From NCBI RefSeq assembly GCF_002303925.1, contig NZ_MRCS01000009.1:62001-126000 (forward strand): a DNA stretch of 64,000 nt, in the 5' to 3' direction. Origin of the DNA: Pseudomonas sp. ACN8 (GTDB taxonomy: Bacteria; Pseudomonadota; Gammaproteobacteria; Pseudomonadales; Pseudomonadaceae). Each line of letters opens with the position of its first letter. Position 1 is the stretch's first letter. Of the stretch, positions 17,693 to 26,094 are shown piece by piece. A program made the position numbers and the translations under genes. The notes below the pieces were generated by a model. The model saw only the letters and a list, made by a program, of their open reading frames with translations, was not told where the DNA came from and ran no database searches.

Positions 17693-17821
17693 GGATTGAT
17701 TTGCGGACTGTCGCTGCTGGCCAGCGCGGTGCATGCCGAACAGCGCGAATTGCGGGTGTACAACTGAGCGGATTACATCCTGCCGTCCGTGCCCAAGGAT
17801 TTCGCCAAGGACAGCGGGATC
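17693..17821 (+). pseudogene. Remnant of a PotF/SpuD-type polyamine-binding protein
   Basis: Read in frame from 17693, it translates as a signal-peptide end (GLSLLASAVHA) then EQRELRVYN-stop-ADYILPSVPKDFAKDSGI. This is the start of a mature periplasmic putrescine/spermidine-binding protein, where the stop (TGA, 17765-17767) replaces the usual Trp of the WADYI motif. No start codon is kept and everything after GI is missing, replaced by BIME linker sequence. Only about 43 codons survive, so it is a dead fragment. Confidence 0.7.
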
Positions 17822-17908
17822 GTTAACGATAACGCGTGTTTACTGGCTAAACGCGGCGCTCTTAAGTCCATCGTCGGAACGCCGCCCGGAGCAGGCTCGC
17901 TCCCACAG
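17822..17908. repeat. Partial BIME (one REP plus linker)
   Basis: The linker CGTTAACGATAACGCGTGTTTACTGGCTAAACGCGGCGCTC matches, inverted and slightly diverged, the linker at about 12862-12905. It ends in one REP (GAGCAGGCTCGCTCCCACAG, 17889-17908). The other REP is absent. It begins exactly where the polyamine-binding-protein homology stops. Confidence 0.75.
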
Positions 17909-17925
17909 TTTGTTCTGTGTAGGGC

Positions 17926-18726
17926 TTATCGAAAAAACTCCCCCGGTGTTTCGCCGAACTGCTGGCGGAAGGCCGCGATAAACGCCGACGTCGAGTCGTA
18001 GCCACAGGCCAATGCGACGTCGGTCACTCGCTCGCCCTGTTCCAGTGGCGTCAGGGCGCCGAGCAGGCGCAAGCGCTGGCGCCAGGCGCGAAAGGTCAGG
18101 CCGGTGTCGCGCAGGAACAGGCGACTGAGGGTTTTCTCGGTGACGCCGAATTGGTCGCTCCAGTGGCTGAGGGTGGTCTGTTGCTCGGGGTGCGACTCCA
18201 GGCTTTGGGCGATTTGCCGCAATCGGCTGTCCTGGGGCAAGGGCAGCATCAAATCGATCTGTGGCGCCTGCGCCAACTGATCCAGAATCACTTGGGCCAA
18301 CCGCCCGTGCGGCCCGCTCTGATCGTATTCCACCGGAACCTGACTGAAGGCACGGATCAACTCGCGCAACAGATCGCTGACCCCCAGCACATGACAACCC
18401 GGCGGCGCCCAGGTCGAGACGCTGCAATCGATGTACAGGCTGCGCATTTCCGTGCGCGGCGAACTGAACACCCGGTGCGGCATGCCCGCCGGTATCCACA
18501 CCGCCCGCTCTGGCGGGGCGACGAAACGCCCGACGCCGGTCTGTATTTCGAGCACGCCCGCAATCGCATAGGAAAGCTGCACCCACGGATGGCTGTGGCG
18601 CCGGGTCAGGGCGCGATTGGGCAGCGATTCGGTACGGCCGTAGAGCGGTCGTGGCAGGCTGGAAATCCCGGGAACACTGCGTCGAACACTCTTGTCATGT
18701 CCTTTAGGCGGCATCGGCTGGCTCAT
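17926..18726 (-). CDS. AraC-family transcriptional regulator
   Basis: A 266-residue AraC protein: N-terminal cupin-like sensing domain (HSHPWVQLSYAIAGVLEIQ) and a C-terminal double helix-turn-helix ending VTDVALACGYDSTSAFIAAFRQQFGETPGEFFR, the standard AraC signature. The start at 18726 is chosen because it sits just inside the gap to the divergent transporter gene; the upstream extension lies antisense to that gene. Divergence from the transporter at 18788 suggests it controls it. Ligand unknown. Confidence 0.8.
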   Translation of the reverse strand: MSQPMPPKGHDKSVRRSVPGISSLPRPLYGRTESLPNRALTRRHSHPWVQLSYAIAGVLEIQTGVGRFVAPPERAVWIPAGMPHRVFSSPRTEMRSLYIDCSVSTWAPPGCHVLGVSDLLRELIRAFSQVPVEYDQSGPHGRLAQVILDQLAQAPQIDLMLPLPQDSRLRQIAQSLESHPEQQTTLSHWSDQFGVTEKTLSRLFLRDTGLTFRAWRQRLRLLGALTPLEQGERVTDVALACGYDSTSAFIAAFRQQFGETPGEFFR

Positions 18727-18787
18727 CGGCGTTAGTCGGTAATTCCCAGTCACGTTAGAGTCGCTTTCACGTACTGGCAACCCCCGG

Positions 18788-19798
18788 ATGATCAACCCCA
18801 TGACTCGCCCCCGTCTGTTACCCGACAACTTCACCCTGACCCTGATCGGCGTCGTGACACTCGCCAGCCTGCTGCCCGCCAGCGGCCAGGTCGCGGTCGG
18901 TTTTGGCTGGCTGACCAACATCGCCATCGCGCTGCTGTTTTTCCTGCATGGCGCCAAGCTGTCCCGCGAATCGATCATTGCCGGTGCCGGGCACTGGCGC
19001 CTGCATCTGCTGGTGTTCAGCCTGACCTTCGTGCTGTTCCCGCTGCTCGGCCTGGCGCTCAAGCCGCTGCTGTCGCCGCTGATCGGCAATGACCTGTACA
19101 TGGGCATGCTCTACCTGTGCGCGCTGCCCGCCACGGTGCAGTCGGCGATTGCCTTTACCTCGCTGGCACGGGGCAACATCCCGGCGGCGATTTGCAGCGC
19201 GGCGGCGTCCAGCCTGTTCGGGATTTTCCTCACGCCGTTACTGGTGACCCTGTTGCTCAATGTGCACGGCGAAGGCAGCTCGACCCTCGACGCCATCCTC
19301 AAGATCAGCGTGCAGTTGCTGCTGCCGTTCATTGCCGGGCAGATTGCGCGGCGCTGGATCGGCAACTGGGTGGCGCGCAACAAGAGCTGGTTGAAGTTCG
19401 TCGACCAGGGTTCGATTTTGCTGGTGGTCTACGGCGCGTTCAGCGAAGCGGTAATCGAAGGCCTCTGGCAGCAGATTCCGTTACTGGATCTGGTCGGGCT
19501 GGTGGTGGTCTGTTGCATCGTTCTGGCGCTGGTGTTGGTGGCTTCGACCGTGCTGGGCAAGGCATTCGGCTTCAACCAGGAAGACCGCATCACCATTCTC
19601 TTCTGCGGTTCGAAGAAAAGCCTGGCGACCGGCGTGCCGATGGCGCAGGTGTTGTTTGCCGGTAGCACCATTGGTTTGCTGATCTTGCCGCTGATGCTGT
19701 TCCACCAGATTCAACTGATGGTCTGTGCGGTGTTGGCGCAGCGCTATGCCAAGCGGCCGGAATCGATTCCGGAACTGATGGCCCAGGTCGATCCCTGA
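18788..19798 (+). CDS. Bile acid:sodium symporter (BASS/SBF-like) family transporter
   Basis: A 336-residue integral membrane protein with nine to ten hydrophobic segments and BASS features: FFLHGAKLS after the second helix, LPATVQSAIAFTSLARGN mid-protein and the C-terminal FCGSKKSLATGVPMA. It matches the YfeH-type subgroup, usually sodium-coupled carriers of organic anions. Start could be 18788 or 18800. Divergent AraC regulator likely controls it. Ends at a strong terminator (19807-19838). Confidence 0.8.
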   Translation: MINPMTRPRLLPDNFTLTLIGVVTLASLLPASGQVAVGFGWLTNIAIALLFFLHGAKLSRESIIAGAGHWRLHLLVFSLTFVLFPLLGLALKPLLSPLIGNDLYMGMLYLCALPATVQSAIAFTSLARGNIPAAICSAAASSLFGIFLTPLLVTLLLNVHGEGSSTLDAILKISVQLLLPFIAGQIARRWIGNWVARNKSWLKFVDQGSILLVVYGAFSEAVIEGLWQQIPLLDLVGLVVVCCIVLALVLVASTVLGKAFGFNQEDRITILFCGSKKSLATGVPMAQVLFAGSTIGLLILPLMLFHQIQLMVCAVLAQRYAKRPESIPELMAQVDP

Positions 19799-19806
19799 TT
19801 GGCCAG

Positions 19807-19838
19807 CCGTGGCGGCTCGAGTGAGCCGCCACGGTTTT
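19807..19838. terminator. Terminator between transporter and amidase genes
   Basis: Perfect 12-bp stem (CCGTGGCGGCTC/GAGCCGCCACGG) with a 4-base loop and TTTT, between converging genes. Confidence 0.75.
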
Positions 19839-19843
19839 ACCGG

Positions 19844-21559
19844 TCAGCGCTTGTCGGCGACCAATGGCGGGGTACGGGGCGGGATCATGCGCTTGCTGCC
19901 GGTCGACTCGAACGCCGACGCCAGGTGCAGCAGCGACGAGTCGTCATAGGCGCGTCCGGCAAACGTCAGGCCGACCGGCATGCCGATGTCCGGCATCACG
20001 CCCATCGGTACGGTGACCGTTGGCACGCCGAGGTGACGGATGGCGAGGTTGCCGTTGGCGACCCATACGCCATTGCTCCAGGCGATGTCCGCCGATTTTG
20101 GATCGACATCGGCATTCGCCGGGCCTACATCGGCAACCGTCGGGAACAGCACTGCGTCGAGCCCCAGGCGATCCATCCAGTCTTCCAGGTCAATCTTGCG
20201 GGTTTTCTCCAGCCCGCGCAGGCCGTCCGGCACCGTGCTGATCTGGTCCCATGGGGTGATGCCGCGCTCGGCCATGCGCACGTATTCGTCCATGCCGGCA
20301 GCCAGGTCGCCCTCGCGGTTGGGCAGGGTGCCCGGGTCGTGAGGAAAGATCTGCGGGCCGTCGACATCGACGAGGCGATTCAGTTTGGGATCGCCGTTCG
20401 CTTGTAGGAAATCATCGAACGCCCAAGCGGTCAGGTCCCACAGTTCATGGTGCAAAAATTCTTTGGAGACAATGCCGCGATTGAACACGGTCGGCGCGCC
20501 AGGGCGATCGCCCTCGCAATTGGAAACCAGCGGGAAATCCACTTCGAGTACTTCGGCGCCAGCGTCTTCGAGGGCCTTGCGTGCCTGCTCCCAGAGCCCG
20601 ATCACCGTAGGGCGGGTGTTGATGCGCTGACCGGTCGGCCCACCGATGCCTGGGGCTTCGGAGGTGCCGGCTTCAGGGTCGGCATTGATGTACATGCGCG
20701 GGATGCCGAACTTCTTGCCTTTGAGCGCATCGCTGTTCGCAGCCAGCGCGGCATAGGATTGCGGGCGTACCTCAGACGATTTCGGGATCGGCACCCAGGG
20801 TTGCAGGCGCCACAGGTCGCCACGGGTGTCCGGGTCATCGGCCACCACCACGTCGAGCACTTCGAGCAGGTCGGCCATGGTCCGGGCGAACGGCACGACC
20901 ACGTCCATGGTCGGGGTCAGCGGCCAGTTGCCGCGCACCGAGATCACCCCGCGAGAAGGGGTGTAGGCGCACAAGCCATTGTTCGAGGCCGGGCCACGAC
21001 CGCTCGACCAGGTTTCCTCCGCCAGGCCGAAGGCTGCGAAGCTTGCCGCAGTGGCAGTACCCGCGCCGTTCGACGAGCCGGAGGCGAAAGGGGCGGTGAG
21101 GTAGTCAGCGTTATACGGGCTCTCGGCGCGGCCGTAGACACCGCGCTGCATCCCGCCGTTGGCCATCGGCGGCATGTTGGTCTTGCCCAGGCAGATCGCC
21201 CCGGCGGCGCGCAGGCGTTCGATGGTGAACGCATCGCGATAGGCGACCAGGTCCTTGAAAGCCGGGCTGCCGGAAGCAGCGGTGAGCCCCTTGACCAGAT
21301 AACTGTCCTTGGCGGTGTAAGGGATACCGTCCAGCGCTCCCAGCGTCTGGCCCTTGGCGCGACGGGCGTCGGACGCCTGCGCTTCGGCGAGCGCTTCGGG
21401 GTTGCGAACCACGACCGCGTTCAGCGCAGTCGGCGTTTCGGGGCCGTCAAAGGCGTCGATCCGCGCAAGATAAGCCTGGACCAGTTCAACCGAGGTGGTC
21501 TGGCCGGACTCGAGCGCCGCGCGCAACTCGGCAATGGAAACTTCGGTAACTTCGATCAT
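19844..21559 (-). CDS. Amidase-signature family hydrolase
   Basis: A 571-residue amidase-signature (AS) enzyme. Visible triad positions: Lys in GIPYTAKDSYLVKG, the cis-Ser region FASGSSNGAGTATAA, and a following nucleophile segment ETWSSGRGPASNNG. The last is unusual: the common G-D-T-G-G-S-(I/V)-R-P block is replaced, as in a divergent AS branch. It hydrolyses amide bonds; the substrate is unknown. It is convergent with the transporter gene and lies next to the ABC importer of the catabolic locus, but no operator copy precedes it, so joint regulation is unproven. Cytoplasmic, no signal. Confidence 0.75.
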   Translation of the reverse strand: MIEVTEVSIAELRAALESGQTTSVELVQAYLARIDAFDGPETPTALNAVVVRNPEALAEAQASDARRAKGQTLGALDGIPYTAKDSYLVKGLTAASGSPAFKDLVAYRDAFTIERLRAAGAICLGKTNMPPMANGGMQRGVYGRAESPYNADYLTAPFASGSSNGAGTATAASFAAFGLAEETWSSGRGPASNNGLCAYTPSRGVISVRGNWPLTPTMDVVVPFARTMADLLEVLDVVVADDPDTRGDLWRLQPWVPIPKSSEVRPQSYAALAANSDALKGKKFGIPRMYINADPEAGTSEAPGIGGPTGQRINTRPTVIGLWEQARKALEDAGAEVLEVDFPLVSNCEGDRPGAPTVFNRGIVSKEFLHHELWDLTAWAFDDFLQANGDPKLNRLVDVDGPQIFPHDPGTLPNREGDLAAGMDEYVRMAERGITPWDQISTVPDGLRGLEKTRKIDLEDWMDRLGLDAVLFPTVADVGPANADVDPKSADIAWSNGVWVANGNLAIRHLGVPTVTVPMGVMPDIGMPVGLTFAGRAYDDSSLLHLASAFESTGSKRMIPPRTPPLVADKR

Positions 21560-21744
21560 GCTGCCACCGCCGCTTGCAGGTGGAGGGTCCCAAACACTTC
21601 ACTTTTCTCGAAATGGACTTTCATATCGTTATTCTCGTTGCACTGTGTGGCACGACAGGGTCGGGTGTTAAAAATACTGAGCACTATTTAGCATTAAACC
21701 GGGATTTTAGGAATCCGTTGTCCAATTTATCTTACAGGCGACAG

Positions 21745-21779
21745 AAAAAAGGCCACCACAACCCGACGTTGTGGTGGCC
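21745..21779 (-). terminator. Terminator of the ABC importer operon
   Basis: On the minus strand an 11-bp stem (GGCCACCACAA/TTGTGGTGGCC) with 7-base loop is followed by TTTTTT. It ends the importer transcript 45 bases after the ATPase gene. The gap 21560-21823 holds this and the amidase promoter only. Confidence 0.8.
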
Positions 21780-21823
21780 CGAGGGTGACTCATTATAGTG
21801 GCCCGCGCGCGCAGGCCAATGGA

Positions 21824-22978
21824 TCAGTGAGCGCCGGCAGCCTTGTTCAGGTCGCTTTCGGCCCATTCGGTGTAGACGCAGGCATCGGCGGTGGCCCAGC
21901 GCACCCGCACCGGATCACCGGCCTTGAGCGGCATGCCGGCGGCGGACAGTGCCTTGACCGTCATCGAGGTGCCGCCAGCGGTGACCACGCTGCAGGTCTG
22001 GCTCTCGCCGAGAAACAGCACTTCCACGACCTTGGCCGAGACTTCGTTCCAGCCGGCGGCCAGCGTTTCGGCAAGGGCTTGTTCAGTGCTCAGGGCCAGA
22101 GCTTTTTCCGGACGCACCATCAGCAGCACGTCCTGATCGGTTTGCAGGCCGGCGGTGAGTCGGATCGACAGCGGCTGCCCTTCGAAGGTCGCCACTGCAT
22201 TGCCCTGGGCCTTGAGTTTGAGGAAGTTCGAATTGCCGAGGAACGAGGCGACAAAGGCGTTCGGCGGGTTCTGGTACAGGTCAAAGCCGCTGCCCAGGCC
22301 GACGATCTTGCCGTGGCTGAAAATCGCGATGCGCTGGGACAGGCGCATGGCTTCTTCCTGGTCGTGGGTCACGTAGACGATGGTGATGCCCAGGCGCCGA
22401 TGCAGCTGACGCAGTTCATCCTGCAAGTCTTCACGCAGTTTCTTGTCCAGCGCACCGAGGGGTTCGTCCATCAGCAGGATGCGTGGCTCATAGACCAGCG
22501 CCCGGGCGATGGCGACCCGTTGCTGCTGGCCACCGGAGAGTTGCGAAGGGCGGCGATGGGCAAATGGCTCAAGCTGCACCAGTTTGAGCATCGCATCCAC
22601 GCGGCGTTCACGTTCGGCGGTGGCCAGTTTGCGAATGGCCAGCGGGAACGCGATGTTGTCGCGCACCGACAGATGCGGGAACAGCGAGTAGCGCTGGAAC
22701 ACCATGCCGATGTCGCGTTTGTGCGGCGGCACGTTCACCAGTGACTGGCCGTTGACCAGGATCTCGCCGCTGCTCGGGGTTTCGAAGCCGGCCAGCATCG
22801 ACAGCGTCGTGCTTTTGCCCGAGCCGCTGGAGCCGAGGAAGGTGAGGAATTCGCCGTCCTTGATGTCCAGCGAGATGTTATCCACGGCGGCAAAGTCGCC
22901 GTAGTGCTTGTTCAGGTTACGCAGGCTGACCAGGGGTTTGTCATTTTGCTGCGCGGAATCTTTGATCACTGCACTCAT
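21824..22978 (-). CDS. ABC transporter ATPase, PotA-type
   Basis: A 384-residue importer ATPase: Walker A GSSGSGKST (49-57), Q-loop, signature LSGGQQQRVAIARAL, Walker B ILLMDEPLGALD, H-loop VTHD, then a C-terminal TOBE domain (from about residue 290). This is the PotA/CysA subgroup serving polyamine-, iron- or small-molecule importers. AGGAG precedes the ATG. It is last in the four-gene operon (binding protein, two permeases, ATPase). The operon carries the locus operator at 25877. Confidence 0.85.
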   Translation of the reverse strand: MSAVIKDSAQQNDKPLVSLRNLNKHYGDFAAVDNISLDIKDGEFLTFLGSSGSGKSTTLSMLAGFETPSSGEILVNGQSLVNVPPHKRDIGMVFQRYSLFPHLSVRDNIAFPLAIRKLATAERERRVDAMLKLVQLEPFAHRRPSQLSGGQQQRVAIARALVYEPRILLMDEPLGALDKKLREDLQDELRQLHRRLGITIVYVTHDQEEAMRLSQRIAIFSHGKIVGLGSGFDLYQNPPNAFVASFLGNSNFLKLKAQGNAVATFEGQPLSIRLTAGLQTDQDVLLMVRPEKALALSTEQALAETLAAGWNEVSAKVVEVLFLGESQTCSVVTAGGTSMTVKALSAAGMPLKAGDPVRVRWATADACVYTEWAESDLNKAAGAH

Positions 22979-22994
22979 GTCGTACTCCTGGCGC

Positions 22995-23804
22995 TCAAGC
23001 GCTGATTTCGTTGCGCCGGCGCAGAGCGGCGGCGATCACCATGACCAGGACCGAGAGGCCGATCAGCAGCGTCGAAGCGACGGCGATCACGGGCGTCAGG
23101 TCCTGGCGCAGGGTGGTCCACATTTTCACGGGAAGGGTTTGCAGGGTCGGGCTGGCCATCATCACGCTCAGCACCACTTCATCCCACGAGACGAGGAAGG
23201 CGAAGAGGGCGCCGGCCACCATGCCCGGACGGATCGCCGGGAAGGTCACCTTGAACACCGCTTGCAGACGCGAGGCGCCGCAGATCACCGCCGCATCCTC
23301 GATCGACTGGTCGAACAGCTTCAGCGAGTTGATGATCGAGATGATGGTGAACGGCAACGCGACAATGACGTGACTGACCACGAAGGCGAACATGGTCCCG
23401 GTGTAACCCAGTTTCAGGAACAGCGCGTACACCGCCACGGCGATGATCACCAGCGGCACGATCATCGGCAGGGTGAACAGGCCGTAGAGCATTTCCCGGC
23501 CGGGGAAGCGGCCACGCACCAGGGCGAACGCGGTGGGCAGGCCCAAAGCGACGGCGAAGAACGTGGTCAGCACCGCGACTTTCAGGCTGGCCATGGCGGC
23601 GTTCATCCAGTCGGCATTGGAGAAGAACTGGCCGTACCATTTCAGCGTCCAGCCCGGTGGCGGGAACACCAGCCACTGGGACGATCCGAACGACAGCAGC
23701 ACGATGAACACGATCGGCAACAGCAGGAACAGACCGATCAGCCCGGTGGTGGCATACAGGCCGAAGCGCATGCGCCGGCTCATGGCATTGGGGGTCAGGA
23801 GCAT
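22995..23804 (-). CDS. ABC transporter permease, PotC-type
   Basis: A 269-residue inner-membrane permease with six predicted helices and the EAA loop (AAVICGASRLQAVFKVTFPAI). Its order after the larger PotB-type permease matches Pot-type importers. It starts 6 bases after the preceding gene with a GAGG ribosome site, consistent with coupling. Confidence 0.85.
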   Translation of the reverse strand: MLLTPNAMSRRMRFGLYATTGLIGLFLLLPIVFIVLLSFGSSQWLVFPPPGWTLKWYGQFFSNADWMNAAMASLKVAVLTTFFAVALGLPTAFALVRGRFPGREMLYGLFTLPMIVPLVIIAVAVYALFLKLGYTGTMFAFVVSHVIVALPFTIISIINSLKLFDQSIEDAAVICGASRLQAVFKVTFPAIRPGMVAGALFAFLVSWDEVVLSVMMASPTLQTLPVKMWTTLRQDLTPVIAVASTLLIGLSVLVMVIAAALRRRNEISA

Positions 23805-23810
23805 GACGGC

Positions 23811-24743
23811 TTACCTCGCGTTGCTGGCGCCAACCGGGGATTCCGGCTGGAGCTTCAGGTAGAAGTAGAACAACACCAGCGTGATCACGATCAGCAACGC
23901 GGCGCCGGCGCTGGCCAGGCCCCAGTTGAGGAACGACTGCACCTGCTGAATGATGAACTCGGGCAGCATCATGTTCTGCGCGCCGCCGAGCAGCGCCGGG
24001 GTCACGTAGTAACCGAGAGACATCACGAACACCATCAGACCGCCGGAGAACAGCCCCGGCCGACACAGCGGCAGGAACACCCGGAAGAAGTTGGTCCAGG
24101 GGCTGGCGCCGCAGATGGAACCGGCCTGGAGGATCATCGGGTCGATGGCCTGCATGGTCGCCTGCAACGGCAGCACGATGAACGGGATCATGATGTAGCT
24201 CATGCCGATCACCACGCCGGTGAGGTTGTGCACCATCTCCAGCGGCTGATCGATGATGCCCATGGCCATCAACGCCTTGTTGATCACCCCCGAGGCTTGC
24301 AGCAACACCAGCCATGAGTAGGTGCGGGCGAGCAGGCTGGTCCACATCGACAGCAGCACGATGTTGAGGATCCAGCGACCCCAGCCACGGGGCACCAGGG
24401 TGATTGCCCAGGCCAGCGGAAAGCCCAGCAGCAGGCTGAACAACGTCACCAGGCCGGCCACCGAGAAGGTGTTGAGCAACACCCGGGCATAGGCCGAGTT
24501 GGCGAACAGTTGTTCATAGTTGCCCAGGCCCGGCACCGGTTCCAGCACCCCGCGCAGCAGCAGGCCAATCAACGGCGCCAGAAAGAACAGACCGAGGAAC
24601 AACAGGGCGGGCACCAGGTTGCTCGCGCCACGCCAGCGCTGTGCCAGACTCGGCGATTGCGTCATCGCAACTGCCTTGCCGGCAGCGCCAGGGGCGCTCC
24701 CGACTGACGTGGATGGACGGGATGCGGTTACCGTCATTTTCAT
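23811..24743 (-). CDS. ABC transporter permease, PotB-type
   Basis: A 310-residue permease with an N-terminal Ser/Ala-rich cytoplasmic tail (about 45 residues), six helices and an EAA-type loop (AGSICGASPWTNFFRVFLPL). The ATG at 24743 overlaps the binding-protein stop by four bases (ATGA), which favours it over a start at 24764. Together with the 269-residue permease it forms the membrane channel. Confidence 0.85.
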   Translation of the reverse strand: MKMTVTASRPSTSVGSAPGAAGKAVAMTQSPSLAQRWRGASNLVPALLFLGLFFLAPLIGLLLRGVLEPVPGLGNYEQLFANSAYARVLLNTFSVAGLVTLFSLLLGFPLAWAITLVPRGWGRWILNIVLLSMWTSLLARTYSWLVLLQASGVINKALMAMGIIDQPLEMVHNLTGVVIGMSYIMIPFIVLPLQATMQAIDPMILQAGSICGASPWTNFFRVFLPLCRPGLFSGGLMVFVMSLGYYVTPALLGGAQNMMLPEFIIQQVQSFLNWGLASAGAALLIVITLVLFYFYLKLQPESPVGASNAR

Positions 24744-25765
24744 TTGACCAGCCATTCGTTCCACCGTGTCGCGATGGCCGGACCGTTCTTGGCCCAGTAC
24801 GCGAAATCAAGAGTGATCTGATCCTTTGCGTAAGCGGTCGGCAGGTTAGGGGCCAGCACCGAGTCCAGGCGCTGCACGCTGTCGACGTTGACCGGGGCGT
24901 AGGCGGTCAGGTTGGAGAAGTCCGCCTGGCCCTTGGCACTGCTGGCGTTGGCCAGGAACTTCATCGCCGCGTCCTTGTTTTTCGAACCCTTGGGAATGAC
25001 CAGGATGTCGGCCATGACCAGGTTCTGCTTCCAGCTTACGCCCACCGGGGCGCCGTCTTCTTGCAGGGCATGAATCCGGCCGTTCCAGAACTGGCCCATG
25101 CTCGCCTCACCGGAGGCCAGCAGCTGCTGCGACTGCGCGCCGCCGCCCCACCAGACGATGTCTTTCTTGATGGTGTCGAGCTTTTTGAACGCGCGATCCA
25201 GGTCCAGCGGGTAGAGCTTGTCCGCCGCTACACCGTCGGCCAGCAGCGCCAGTTCCAGCACGCCAGGGCTTGGCCATTTGTAGAGGGCGCGTTTGCCGGG
25301 CCAGGTCTTGGTGTCGAACAGCGCGGACCAGTCCTGAGGCTTGCCGGCGCCAAGCTTGCCTTCGTTGTAGCCGAGGACGAAGGAGAAGAAGAACGAGCCG
25401 ACGCCGTGATCGCTGACGAAGCGCGGGTCGATCTTGTCGCGCTCAATGACTTTGAAATCGAGGGGTTCGAGCAAGCCTTCGGCGGCGGCGCGCAGGGCGA
25501 AGTCGGCTTCGACGTCGACCACGTCCCACTGCACGTTGCCGCTCTCGACCATGGCCTTGAGCTTGCCGTAGTCGGTCGGACCATCCTGCACCACGGTGAT
25601 GCCGCTGGCCTTGCTGAACGGGTCGGCCCAGGCCTGCTTCTGCGCATCCTGGGTGCTGCCGCCCCAACTGACGAAGTTGACGCTTTCAGCCGCCAGCAAG
25701 GCCTGACTGGTCACGCTCAGCAGTCCCGCAAAAAGAACCGCGGTCGCACGTTTGTTCAACACCAT
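24740..25765 (-). CDS. ABC transporter substrate-binding protein, PotD-like
   Basis: A 341-residue periplasmic binding protein with a signal peptide ending near LLA-AES, then SVNFVSWGGSTQDAQKQAWADPF, the opening of type-2 binding proteins of the PotD/spermidine class. ATG at 25765 is preferred over GTG at 25771 because the GAGGG ribosome site fits only the former. The binding pocket residues that define polyamine specificity cannot be read reliably, so the ligand may be a compound of the local catabolic pathway. Confidence 0.8.
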   Translation of the reverse strand: MVLNKRATAVLFAGLLSVTSQALLAAESVNFVSWGGSTQDAQKQAWADPFSKASGITVVQDGPTDYGKLKAMVESGNVQWDVVDVEADFALRAAAEGLLEPLDFKVIERDKIDPRFVSDHGVGSFFFSFVLGYNEGKLGAGKPQDWSALFDTKTWPGKRALYKWPSPGVLELALLADGVAADKLYPLDLDRAFKKLDTIKKDIVWWGGGAQSQQLLASGEASMGQFWNGRIHALQEDGAPVGVSWKQNLVMADILVIPKGSKNKDAAMKFLANASSAKGQADFSNLTAYAPVNVDSVQRLDSVLAPNLPTAYAKDQITLDFAYWAKNGPAIATRWNEWLVK

Positions 25766-25876
25766 TTTCACGCCCTCATTGTTGTGTTTATGAGCGGGGC
25801 TTTCGAGTGCCCGCCTATCGGGAGCATCAGTCCGTCGAGTCAGTGCTGACTGTCCGGTCTATGGAATATCATATTA

Positions 25877-25886
25877 TGGTATTCCA
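25877..25886. promoter_or_regulatory. Operator copy 4 upstream of the ABC importer operon
   Basis: On the minus strand TGGAATACCATAATAT, identical over 16 bases to copy 3. It lies 112 bases before the binding-protein start. A second imperfect half (TGGAATATCA, 25862-25871) sits 5 bases away on the plus strand, suggesting two regulator dimers. The 329-base gap 25766-26094 also holds a BIME. Confidence 0.6.
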
Positions 25887-25980
25887 AACTTTGTGCAAGC
25901 ATTTTGCCGTACCGGCTATCAGCCAAAGGTGGTTTTTGGGGTTCTGGGGATTGGCCTGAGCCGGTCAGGCAACGCAATCC

Positions 25981-26072
25981 CCTGTAGGAGCGAGCCTGCT
26001 CGCGATGAGGGTGTGTCTGTCGATATCAGTGTTGACTGTCATACCGTCATCGCGAGCAGGCTCGCTCCTACA
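25981..26072. repeat. BIME: pair of inverted REP sequences
   Basis: CCTGTAGGAGCGAGCCTGCTCGCGA with inverted mate ending GCTCGCTCCTACA, between the ABC importer operon and the ribB-type gene. Confidence 0.85.
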
Positions 26073-26094
26073 ATGAATTGCGTTAAACAAAGCG

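Noticed and set aside
22908..24317. 469-codon plus-strand open frame full of His/Gln/Arg/Asp
   Set aside because: Antisense shadow of the two permease genes.
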